From: Arachidicoccus sp050436765
GTDB lineage: Bacteria > Bacteroidota > Bacteroidia > Chitinophagales > Chitinophagaceae
DNA: 64,000 nucleotides
Reading direction: 5' to 3'
Assembly: GCF_050436765.1 (NCBI RefSeq)
Contig: NZ_JBNQGD010000199.1
Coordinates: 1-64,000 of the forward strand
Shown: piece after piece, positions 17,776 through 25,666 of the stretch
Layout: each line of letters begins with the position of its first letter
How positions within the stretch are numbered: position 1 is the stretch's first letter
Made by a program: the position numbers and the translations under genes
The notes under the pieces: model-generated
Told to the model about the DNA's origin: nothing
The model's input: only the letters and a program-made list of their open reading frames with translations
Database searches by the model: none

Positions 17776-18630
17776 TTAAAAATTTAGCGTACCGAAAACA
17801 CCGTTTTTATAATCTTCCATCGCTTGCGAAATTTCTTCCTGTGAATTCATTACAAAATTATCTTTGGCTGCTACAGGCTCTAAGATTGGTTCGGCGCAAA
17901 GAAACAAAATTTGCGCATCTTCTTCGGCAGATAAAATTATCTCATCGTTTTCTTTTTCAAAGATTAATAAATTATGTGCTTCAATCGTTTCGCAATTAAT
18001 CAATATTTTCCCTTTAATGATGTACAACAACGCCCAATAATTAGGTATAGCATTGAGTTGTATACGTGCACCCTTCGCCACTTCACCAATAAGAGAGATA
18101 ATTGGCGTAATACTTTTTAAGGGGCCCTCGAAGCCATAATACCTGCCGCTTGCAAGCCGCAGTTCTACACCATTCTGCTGTACTGCTTTGGGCAGTGTCT
18201 CTTTTTTTGCAGATTGATAGGAGGGAGCATCCCACTTATTTTTGGCAGGCACATTTACCCAAAGCTGGAGCAACTCTTGGGTACCGCCTTTTTCCAGTAA
18301 CGCTGGCGAGGGTCCTTCGCTATGCAACAAACCTTTCCCCGCAAACATCCATTGTACGTCGCCGGCATTGATTGTCTCTTCATGACCGGCATTATCTTTA
18401 TGGTAGCCGGATCCCTGCAGTTGAAATGTAACCGGTGCAAAGCCACGATGTGGATGCGGATGTATTCTTAATTGCTGACCGGCTTCTATTATATCCGGCC
18501 CTAAATGGTGTAAGACGATAAAAGGATTGGCAAATCTAAAATCCTTATGTGGCAATGGCTGCAGGACTTTTTCTTCAGGCGTTATATGTTTTTCGCGTCC
18601 ATCGAGTATATAAGTTATCTTCTTTTTCAT
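17776..18630 (-). CDS. Pirin family protein (first of two)
   Basis: The 284-residue protein is a bicupin of the pirin family. The N-terminal cupin carries the metal-binding motif HPHPHRGF (about 57-64) and the later block GDVQWMFAGKGLLHSE with further ligands. Bacterial pirins include quercetin dioxygenases and regulators of central metabolism; the role here is unknown. It lies 103 bases downstream of a second pirin gene and 5 bases upstream of a GNAT gene. Confidence 0.92.
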   Translation of the reverse strand: MKKKITYILDGREKHITPEEKVLQPLPHKDFRFANPFIVLHHLGPDIIEAGQQLRIHPHPHRGFAPVTFQLQGSGYHKDNAGHEETINAGDVQWMFAGKGLLHSEGPSPALLEKGGTQELLQLWVNVPAKNKWDAPSYQSAKKETLPKAVQQNGVELRLASGRYYGFEGPLKSITPIISLIGEVAKGARIQLNAIPNYWALLYIIKGKILINCETIEAHNLLIFEKENDEIILSAEEDAQILFLCAEPILEPVAAKDNFVMNSQEEISQAMEDYKNGVFGTLNF

Positions 18631-18733
18631 GGAATGGGTGGTAAATTATAAACGGTAAATAAAAAATAAATAGAAAAATAAGCAATAAAGCGCAGATACA
18701 CAATTACGCAATTGGTATCCGCACTTCATTGTT

Positions 18734-19603
18734 TTAATCCAAATAGCCAAATTTGCCATTCTGAAAATCGTTGATTGCTTCCAATATTTCTTGTTGCGTA
18801 TTCATTACAAATGGGCCGTAGCTTGCAATAGGTTCATCTATCGGCTCACCGCTCATTACCAGTAATACGGTATTTTCCAGGGCCTTTATAGAAATTCCTT
18901 CTCCGTCATTCTTAAATAAAACGAAACTATGCTCCTTCACTTTTTCTTCATTTATGACAGCACTTCCATTGATTACTAAAATAGCTGTGTTGAAAGTTTC
19001 AGGCAATGAAAATGCAGTTTGACCGCCTTCTTTCAATTTTATGTCAAATAGATTTACCGGGGTAAAAGTTTTTGCAGCACCTTTTGTTCCATTAAAATCA
19101 CCGGCTATAACATTTACTATACCTGCATTATCCGGCAAATCCACCGTTGCAATCTCTTCTTTTGTAATACCTTGATAGTGTGCTGAAACTGATTTGTCTT
19201 TCTTCGGTAAATTTACCCAAAGTTGCACCATTTCAAAAGGGCCACCTTTTTTAGAAAAATTTTCTTCATGAAATTCTTTGTGCAACACACCCGCACCGGC
19301 TGTCATCCATTGCACATCTCCTGGATTGATTACGCCGCTATTGCCTGCACTATCCTGATGTGCTACGCTACCTTTGTACGCAATGGTCACTGTTTCAAAG
19401 CCTTTATGAGGATGAACATCTACACCGCGCACGTGATCGGAAGGTCCGAAATCGTAAGCAGCATTAAAATCAAGCATTAAAAAGGGGCTAATCCTTCGTT
19501 GCACAATATTGGCTCCAGGTATAAAATTAAATACACGAAACCCGTCGCCTACCATTCCGGGTCTTTCGGGGCGGGCTATTATTCTTTCAATCGATTTTTT
19601 CAT
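18734..19603 (-). CDS. Pirin family protein (second of two)
   Basis: A 289-residue bicupin with motif DVHPHKGFETVT and GDVQWMTAGAGVLHKE, giving the His/Glu metal site of pirins. The C-terminal cupin ends with the same NTQQEILEAINDFQNGKFG-type tail as its neighbour (NSQEEISQAMEDYKNGVFG), which shows the two genes are paralogues. They have diverged strongly, so this is an old duplication or two separate subfamilies. Metal-dependent dioxygenase activity is possible but unproven. Confidence 0.93.
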   Translation of the reverse strand: MKKSIERIIARPERPGMVGDGFRVFNFIPGANIVQRRISPFLMLDFNAAYDFGPSDHVRGVDVHPHKGFETVTIAYKGSVAHQDSAGNSGVINPGDVQWMTAGAGVLHKEFHEENFSKKGGPFEMVQLWVNLPKKDKSVSAHYQGITKEEIATVDLPDNAGIVNVIAGDFNGTKGAAKTFTPVNLFDIKLKEGGQTAFSLPETFNTAILVINGSAVINEEKVKEHSFVLFKNDGEGISIKALENTVLLVMSGEPIDEPIASYGPFVMNTQQEILEAINDFQNGKFGYLD

Positions 19604-19625
19604 ATTAACTTCTTTTTTATGTTTC

Positions 19626-19997
19626 TTAATTCATTGATATATTATATACGATGTTTTTAAATGCATCATCCTTAATGGAAAACCTATTAGATTTCTGCAA
19701 TTTTTGCCTATTCAGCCTTACAGCTATTTCCTTCTCAATCGACTCTACATTTTCGTGTTTCAAAAAAAGGATATCCTCATGCAATATATTACCAATCTTA
19801 CGTAGTTTATTTTCGTCAATTACCGCCACATCTTTTGTAATAATGATTAAATCAAATCTCTGTTGATGCATGCATTCAATTGCTTTTTCGGCATCTAATA
19901 GCACTACAATTTCCCATCTCTTTTGCAAACGAAGTGCATTGAAGATCTCTTTCGCAGCTTTTTCTTCTTTTCCAAAAATCATAATTTGCGTTTGCAT
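19626..19997 (-). CDS. Receiver-like protein lacking the phosphoacceptor (hypothetical)
   Basis: I choose the ATG at 19997 (start MQTQIMIFGKEEKAAKEI) over an upstream start at 20075, because a beta-strand/helix pattern begins there. The 123-residue protein looks like a response-regulator fold, with FDLIIITKDVAVID where strand three and the phospho-Asp are expected; an Ile/Thr takes the Asp position. It probably cannot be phosphorylated. No output domain is present. Only distant resemblance supports this, so the fold is an inference. Confidence 0.55.
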   Translation of the reverse strand: MQTQIMIFGKEEKAAKEIFNALRLQKRWEIVVLLDAEKAIECMHQQRFDLIIITKDVAVIDENKLRKIGNILHEDILFLKHENVESIEKEIAVRLNRQKLQKSNRFSIKDDAFKNIVYNISMN

Positions 19998-20321
19998 TGT
20001 ATTTCCATTTTTATTACGCAAAATTACAAAGCACATAACCCATAAAAAATAATGTAGATTAAGCGTATCCGGCACCTATTTAGATGCTTTGCTTTTTAAT
20101 CTTGCGTACCAGCTAAAAATGATATTTTTTGTTAAAATAGCCTTGAGCAAACCGGCGTTCTCGGAGAATTACAAAAAAGCAGCTTAAGCAATAAGTCACC
20201 ATACAATTGTTTTTAAACAATAGCTTTAACGTTTTCTGCTATGGAAAATCAATCATTTTCGGATGAAGCCCTAATTCTAAACGACTAAACCGGAAGTATA
20301 GTTAATTATCTTAAAAGAATT

Positions 20322-21320
20322 CTACAAGTTTATCAAAAAATGCATGGTATCTACGCCATCGGCGTAATCATATAAAGATGGTTGTTGGCTACTGCCGAAT
20401 GGAATATTTGTCGATGAAATGATGCATTGTACATCTTCATTAGCTTTTAGTGAACCAACCAATTCTTCTTTATTTGTATAGAAAGAATAATTTACTTGGC
20501 TGATAGGCGAGAATAGAGAATCGTTTTCTAAGAGAAGTAGGGAGTTGCTGCTCATATAAAATTTATTACTCAACAGCAAGATGGCCAACTGATAATCGTA
20601 GTTATGTTTGTATTTATGAAAATCTAAATAATATTCGTATTGCTTCAAAACATTAATCATTGGAACAAAATCGTAATTTTCAGGAACAAATATTTTCGTT
20701 ACGTTTCGGCATCCCAAACCAAAATATTGCATCAAATCTTTACACAATAATTCCAATTCCTCCTTTGATTCATCACCGTTGATAATAGCTGCAGAAGTAC
20801 GATTGCGGCGAATAATGCTTGGGTATTTCTGAAAATAAAATTCAAAATATCGGCTTGAATTATTACTACCTGTTGCTATATAGGCATCACAACCCTTTAA
20901 ATGAAGAGCAAAAGAAACATAAGCGGCAGCTTCGTCATTCCATTCGATTAATTTATCTACCAAGAAAGGTAATAATAGCTCATCCTTGGAAGACAATTTT
21001 ATAGTCTGCCGATGACCGGAAACAAACACGCATAAAAAATCATGAAAACCTACCATAGGAATATTTCCCGCCATTACTATTCCTATATTCTGAGGTGTGT
21101 TTTGTTGAGCAGGCAGTCTATAGTTCTCTGCCCAATTGGTTAACGAATCCTTTTGCAAAAACCCGGAGGCAATCGACTCGCAAGCCAAATCTATAAACTC
21201 CGGCGCAAACCAGGCATTCATAGTAAAAGCCTTTTGTTTAATTGCTTTCCACTCATCGTTGTTTTCCAACAAATAATTGCCTAATTTTGCCAACAGATTT
21301 ATCCTTTGCTCCAAATTCAT
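20322..21320 (-). CDS. LuxC-type acyl-CoA reductase
   Basis: The 332-residue protein belongs to the LuxC acyl-CoA reductase family (PF05893), which reduces acyl-CoA or acyl-enzyme to aldehyde with NADPH. Characteristic blocks are VMAGNIPMVGFHDFL (82-96), RTSAAIINGDE and GLGCRNVTKIFVPENYD, where Cys204 is the likely nucleophile. The protein is shorter than luminous-bacteria LuxC and no luciferase genes are present. It is divergent from a 2[4Fe-4S] ferredoxin gene 57 bases away. Product use, for example in lipid or pigment synthesis, is unknown. Confidence 0.87.
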   Translation of the reverse strand: MNLEQRINLLAKLGNYLLENNDEWKAIKQKAFTMNAWFAPEFIDLACESIASGFLQKDSLTNWAENYRLPAQQNTPQNIGIVMAGNIPMVGFHDFLCVFVSGHRQTIKLSSKDELLLPFLVDKLIEWNDEAAAYVSFALHLKGCDAYIATGSNNSSRYFEFYFQKYPSIIRRNRTSAAIINGDESKEELELLCKDLMQYFGLGCRNVTKIFVPENYDFVPMINVLKQYEYYLDFHKYKHNYDYQLAILLLSNKFYMSSNSLLLLENDSLFSPISQVNYSFYTNKEELVGSLKANEDVQCIISSTNIPFGSSQQPSLYDYADGVDTMHFLINL

Positions 21321-21377
21321 GGTGATGTAATTTTGCGCAAAATTATTCTAAAAAAGTAAAAGTTATACAATAAAGAT

Positions 21378-21725
21378 ATGGCAATTAAAATAACAGACGA
21401 GTGCATTAACTGTGGTGCTTGTGAACCAGAATGCCCCAATAACGCCATCTACGAAGGTGGTGTAGACTGGGCGATGAAAGATGGAACTTCTCTCAGTGGC
21501 GATTATACGTTGATGAATGGTGATGTGGTCGATGCCGACAAACGTTTTGAACCCATCAGTAACGATGTATATTATATCGTTCCCGATAAATGTACCGAGT
21601 GTCAAGGGTTTCATGAAGAACCTCAATGTGCGGCTGTATGCCCTGTAGATTGCTGTGTTCCTGACGAAATGTACAAAGAAACCATAGAGGAACTATTACA
21701 GAAAAAGGAGAAATTACACTTGTAG
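21378..21725 (+). CDS. 2[4Fe-4S] ferredoxin
   Basis: A 115-residue electron carrier. The first cluster site is C9-x2-C12-x2-C15-x3-C19 (ECINCGACEPECP); the second is C72-x2-C75-x8-C84-x3-C88 (KCTECQGF and CAAVCPVD). An insertion of about 50 residues between the sites and the 8-residue spacing are typical of the Allochromatium/YfhL-like group of low-potential ferredoxins. It is divergent from the acyl-CoA reductase gene. A good terminator follows. Confidence 0.95.
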   Translation: MAIKITDECINCGACEPECPNNAIYEGGVDWAMKDGTSLSGDYTLMNGDVVDADKRFEPISNDVYYIVPDKCTECQGFHEEPQCAAVCPVDCCVPDEMYKETIEELLQKKEKLHL

Positions 21726-21745
21726 TCTACCGTTTTTTTAAAAAA

Positions 21746-21774
21746 GGAACCGGGAGATTCTTCCGGTTTTTTTA
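21746..21774 (+). terminator. Intrinsic terminator after the ferredoxin gene
   Basis: AACCGGGA (21748-21755) pairs with TTCCGGTT (21761-21768), with a 5-base loop and a run of seven T. Confidence 0.88.
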
Positions 21775-22120
21775 TTTAGCAGTCGACTCATTATATATTT
21801 AGATGCTGTAACTGCAATAACTCGGATGTTTAACTCATTGATTTTCATTCTATTTTTGAAATTTCTTTGTTTTGGATAAGGTATTTTTTTGTAATGGAGT
21901 GTTTACTTAGAATAACCAAGGCGAAATGGCGTTATGACCATATGGTAAATGATCTTCCATGACTCTTTTTTACCTTTATTAGCTATTATTCCCTTTCCTT
22001 TGGCCAAGCAGTATTAAAGCTGTAGCCGATAGAAGTAACCTCCTACCGCGGGCGGTCAAGAGGCTACCCTTTCTTCTTATTTAAGGACCAAATATTCGTT
22101 TTACTAAGAATTTTAATTTA
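21775..22120. other. Gene-free stretch upstream of the TetR gene
   Basis: I see no gene, tRNA or strong hairpin in these 346 bases. A weak resemblance of 21788-21805 to the dispersed repeat at 37881 is too short to count. Confidence 0.5.
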
Positions 22121-22152
22121 TTTGTCTACCTACTAATAGGTTTGTATATTTG
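22121..22152 (+). promoter_or_regulatory. Promoter of the TetR gene with a candidate operator in its spacer
   Basis: TTTG at 22121-22124 and TATATTTG at 22145-22152 are 20 bases apart, an excellent match to the Bacteroidota promoter. Between them ACCTACTAATAGGT (22128-22141) is a 14-base pseudo-palindrome with 12 self-complementary positions. A repressor bound there would block RNA polymerase, so autoregulation by the TetR protein is likely. Another palindrome, GTAAGCTTAC, lies at 22156-22165. Confidence 0.7.
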
Positions 22153-22168
22153 CAGTAAGCTTACGCAA

Positions 22169-22723
22169 ATGACTACAAGAGAACAAATAATACAATCGGC
22201 AGATAAACTTATAAGAGAAAAGGGATACAATGCGTTTAGTTTTTCTGATATTTCTAATGTCGTTGGAATAAAGAAAGCTTCTATTCACTATCATTTTCCT
22301 CAAAAATCAGATTTAGGAACGGCTGTAATTAATGAACATATCCTTGGCCTTAAGAATACTATTAACAAGTATAAAGGCAAAAGCCCTGTCGAGAAATTTG
22401 AAAAATTTATTTCTGTTTATTCGGAAGCAAAAACTGAAAATAAAATCTGCATAGTGGGTTCGGTTGCATCCGACCTCAATACCATTGAAGAAAATATGAA
22501 AAGCAAGATTAAAGAGTTTACCAACTTGGTGTTAGATTGGGTAACTTTCTTTTTAGAAGAAGGAAGAGAAAGGAATGTTTTCTATTTTGGAGGGGAAGGC
22601 CGCGATAAGGCGTTAATGATTATTACCAATATGCTTGCAATCGTTCAGTTATCCAGAGTCACAGGCGAAAAGGATTTTAAGATTGTGACAAGTAAAATCA
22701 AAGAAGATTTGCTGAAAAAATAA
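22169..22723 (+). CDS. TetR/AcrR family transcriptional regulator
   Basis: I use the ATG at 22169 (MTTREQIIQSADKLIREKGY), where the family homology begins and which lies 17 bases after the promoter -7 box. The 184-residue protein has a TetR helix-turn-helix (about 5-50; FSFSDISNVVGIKKASIHYHF) and a helical ligand-binding C-terminal domain of the LmrA/YxaF-like kind. It is followed, 117 bases later, by a FabF-like synthase gene on the same strand that it may regulate. Confidence 0.93.
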   Translation: MTTREQIIQSADKLIREKGYNAFSFSDISNVVGIKKASIHYHFPQKSDLGTAVINEHILGLKNTINKYKGKSPVEKFEKFISVYSEAKTENKICIVGSVASDLNTIEENMKSKIKEFTNLVLDWVTFFLEEGRERNVFYFGGEGRDKALMIITNMLAIVQLSRVTGEKDFKIVTSKIKEDLLKK

Positions 22724-22724
22724 C

Positions 22725-22790
22725 CTAAGAACCTCTTAGAATTGTCAGCATCCTTTACTGGCAACGATGCGAAATATGGAATGCTGACAA
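22725..22790. repeat. Two inverted repeats between tetR and the FabF-like gene
   Basis: CTAAGA/TCTTAG (within 22725-22739) is a short hairpin directly after the TetR stop. TTGTCAGCAT (22742-22751) pairs perfectly with ATGCTGACAA (22781-22790) across a 29-base loop. Neither is followed by a T run, so they could be regulator sites or RNA structure rather than terminators. Confidence 0.5.
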
Positions 22791-22840
22791 AAGCAAACCG
22801 ACGGTCAAAGGACTTACGAATTTAAATTAGTAAAAAATAG

Positions 22841-24085
22841 ATGAAAAGAGTTGTAATTACAGGGCTTGGCGCGATCACGCCTTTAGGAAATAATGTAAAA
22901 AGCTTTTGGCAGTCACTTATTACCGGGACGAGTGGAGCAAATCTTATTACCAAATTTGATACCGAAAACTTCAAAACAAAATTTGCTTGTGAAGTAAATG
23001 ATTTTAATCCTTTAGCGACCATCGACAAGACAGAGCTGAGGAAATATGATTTATACACTCAGTATGCGTTGGCTTCCGTTCACGAAGCAGTAGCAAATGC
23101 TGAAATCAATTTTGAGAAGTTAAATAAAGACAGGATTGGAGTAATATGGGCATCTGGCGACGGCGGTGTTTCAACATTTGAAGAACAATTAAAAGAATAT
23201 TATACTGGTAATGGAATACCACGTTTCAGCCCGTATTTTATTCCGAAAAGAATTATCAACATCGCTTCTGGTATTATTTCTATTAAATATGGTTTGCGAG
23301 GTGTAAACTTTACTACCGTTGCGGCCTGTTCTGGGAGCAATACTTCTATTATTGATGCATTTAATTATATCCGTTGGGGAAAAGCAGATATGATGATTAC
23401 AGGCGGATCTGAAGCATCGATCACACCAAGTTCTATTGGAGGATTTAATGCTGCGAAAGCAATGTCCACCAACAATGATAATTATAAGCACGCGTCCAAA
23501 CCCTTTGATATTGATAGAGACGGCTTTGTTTTGGGGGAAGGGGCGGGAGCTATTATCTTAGAAAATTACGAACACGCAATTAAACGTAATGCGCCAATCA
23601 TTGCGGAAATTGTAGGCGGAGGATTGGCCGCCGATGCCTATCATATCACAGGAACCCATCCCGAAGGTGCAGGCGCAATATTGGGAATGTCGTTGGCACT
23701 AGAAGAAGCAGAAATTACAGCAAATGAAATTGACTATATTAATTTGCACGCAACCTCTACACCTACAGGAGATTTAAGTGAGCTGTTAGCCCTAGATGCT
23801 GTTTTTGGTGTAAGAGAAACCCTTTCGATCAGTGCTACCAAATCTATGACCGGACATCTGTTGGGAGCTGCCGGGGCAATTGAAGCGATTGCTTGTATCA
23901 AAGCCATAGAAGAGGGGATTGTTCCCCCGACAATAAATACCAGAAATGTCGAACCGGAATTTGCAGATAAATTCGATTTTACTTTAGGCGCATCAAAATC
24001 TAAAACCATCAACTATGCATTGAGCAATACATTTGGCTTTGGTGGCCATATTGGTTGTTCAATTTTCAAGAAGTTTTCAAATTAA
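22841..24085 (+). CDS. Beta-ketoacyl-[acyl-carrier-protein] synthase II-like
   Basis: The 414-residue thiolase-fold protein condenses acyl chains with malonyl-ACP. The Cys-His-His triad is visible: C163 in TTVAACSGSNTS, the first His in NLHATSTPTGD and the second in KSMTGHLLGAAGA. The nucleophile context AACSGS differs from the TACATG of housekeeping FabF, and there is no ACP or other fatty-acid gene beside it. It is therefore probably a specialised paralogue controlled by the upstream TetR protein rather than the essential FabF. Confidence 0.92.
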   Translation: MKRVVITGLGAITPLGNNVKSFWQSLITGTSGANLITKFDTENFKTKFACEVNDFNPLATIDKTELRKYDLYTQYALASVHEAVANAEINFEKLNKDRIGVIWASGDGGVSTFEEQLKEYYTGNGIPRFSPYFIPKRIINIASGIISIKYGLRGVNFTTVAACSGSNTSIIDAFNYIRWGKADMMITGGSEASITPSSIGGFNAAKAMSTNNDNYKHASKPFDIDRDGFVLGEGAGAIILENYEHAIKRNAPIIAEIVGGGLAADAYHITGTHPEGAGAILGMSLALEEAEITANEIDYINLHATSTPTGDLSELLALDAVFGVRETLSISATKSMTGHLLGAAGAIEAIACIKAIEEGIVPPTINTRNVEPEFADKFDFTLGASKSKTINYALSNTFGFGGHIGCSIFKKFSN

Positions 24086-24108
24086 TTTATAAAGGTGAAG
24101 TGCAAGCA

Positions 24109-24128
24109 CCAAAAAAATCATTTTTTGG
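24109..24128 (+). terminator. Possible AT-rich terminator after the FabF-like gene
   Basis: CCAAAAAA (24109-24116) pairs with TTTTTTGG (24121-24128) with a 4-base loop, 24 bases past the stop. The stem is mostly A-T, so it would be weak. A near-identical dyad occurs at 63529-63550. Confidence 0.4.
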
Positions 24129-24312
24129 ATCGTAAGGAGCTATTTTTTTAGATAGCTACATCGTTGGCATAAATTCAAATTCTTGATTTGTTATAATGTC
24201 TCTGTTTCTGGTTCATTTAAATTGTTGTGGCCCCCTTTGAATGGCAACTTTTGCAAAAACTATTTTTATGTCTACTTATTAGGCTTTCTTAGGACATATT
24301 CACACCTAACAT

Positions 24313-25461
24313 TTATCTTTTTAAGAAGTCAGGCAAGTCGGCTATTTTTTCGCAACCAACTTGATTCATTACTTGCCAAAGTTGGGTCTTTAAAATATTG
24401 ATCGTATGATCGCCACCTTTTTTGCCTAAGGCTGCGACACCATACATAAAAGAACGACCCATAAAAGTAAAATCAGCGCCTTCTGCTAGGGTGCGTGCAA
24501 TATCTGGCCCGGAGCGTAAGCCACTGTCCATCATTATCTTAATCTTGTCTTTAAATAAGGGAACGAACTCTTTTAGTGTAGCAATGGATGATTGCGCCGC
24601 ATCTAATTGTCTTCCACCGTGGTTGGAGAGAATGACGCCGTCCAGACCTAATTTTATAGACATATCCATATCTGATCGTGAAGAAACACCTTTTAAGACG
24701 ATTTTTCCTTTCCAAATATCACGAATGGGTTTTATTTTCTCTTCATTCAAAACACCATTAAAAGTATCATTCATAAACCGGCCTAATTGTTTCATATTGA
24801 GACCTTTAGGCATATACTGTTTCATTGTTTCAAAGGCGGGTTGCCCATGAAGCAGGGTCGTTAAAGCCCAGTTAGGATGTGCCATGATCTGGATAATATT
24901 ATTCAAAGTCATTCGGGGCGGCATGGCTAGTCCAAAACGTATATCCCTGGGACGCCAGCCAAAGACAGGAACGTCACAAAGTAATACCAAAACCTCACAA
25001 CCAGCGTCCTGCGCTCTGTTAAGCACACTATTTGTTACGTCTTCTTTTGCAGGATGATAGAGCTGAAACCATGCCTTCCCTTCTGTAATATTCATGGTTG
25101 TTTCTATACTAGCGGTAGTGACGGTACTCAATACAAAAGGTATGTTCGCCGCTTTTGCTGCTTTTGCTAAAATCTCGGGCGCGCCGGGCCACATAAGACC
25201 TTGGAGACCGACGGGTGAAATGCCGAATGGCGCGTCGTAAACATGACCAAACAGTTCTGTTTTCATGTCTACTTCCTTTCGCGGTTTGAGGTAATTAGGT
25301 ATCAGTTCTATCTTACGAATGTCGTCGGTATTTTTTTTGATATTTACATCTTCATTGCAACCGCCATCTAAATATTCAAAAGCAAAATTAGGTATCCTTT
25401 TCTTCGCTTTTTTTCTTAAATCATCAACAGATGGATATTTGGGAATGTAGTTTAGTTTCAT
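24313..25461 (-). CDS. FMN-dependent alpha-hydroxy-acid oxidase/dehydrogenase
   Basis: The 382-residue protein has the FMN-dependent alpha-hydroxy acid dehydrogenase fold. Typical motifs are FAFEYLDGGCNED near the start, PFGISPVGLQGLMWPG, WFQLYHP and the active-site ILSNHGGRQLDAAQS with catalytic His, followed by the FMN phosphate site MDSGLRSG. Substrates in the family are L-lactate, glycolate or mandelate; L-lactate is most likely but the sequence does not settle it. It is divergent from the radical SAM gene at 25667. Confidence 0.92.
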   Translation of the reverse strand: MKLNYIPKYPSVDDLRKKAKKRIPNFAFEYLDGGCNEDVNIKKNTDDIRKIELIPNYLKPRKEVDMKTELFGHVYDAPFGISPVGLQGLMWPGAPEILAKAAKAANIPFVLSTVTTASIETTMNITEGKAWFQLYHPAKEDVTNSVLNRAQDAGCEVLVLLCDVPVFGWRPRDIRFGLAMPPRMTLNNIIQIMAHPNWALTTLLHGQPAFETMKQYMPKGLNMKQLGRFMNDTFNGVLNEEKIKPIRDIWKGKIVLKGVSSRSDMDMSIKLGLDGVILSNHGGRQLDAAQSSIATLKEFVPLFKDKIKIMMDSGLRSGPDIARTLAEGADFTFMGRSFMYGVAALGKKGGDHTINILKTQLWQVMNQVGCEKIADLPDFLKR

Positions 25462-25666
25462 AGCCAGCGAAATTACTATATTATCTAAAATTATTTTTCC
25501 GATATCTTCTCATTTACTTGTTTTATTTTTTCATTAATTGACAATTTTGCAAAAAATATTTTGTCACTTCTATCGATATGTCATTGATTAAAACGATAAT
25601 CTGTTGTAACAGGCTGCGCTGTAAATTTAAAATTGTAACTTTGCCAGCTATTTATACTCGTTAATT

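Noticed and set aside
21784..21810. Possible further copy of the dispersed repeat
   Set aside because: The match to 37881-37900 is short and AT-rich, within chance expectation.
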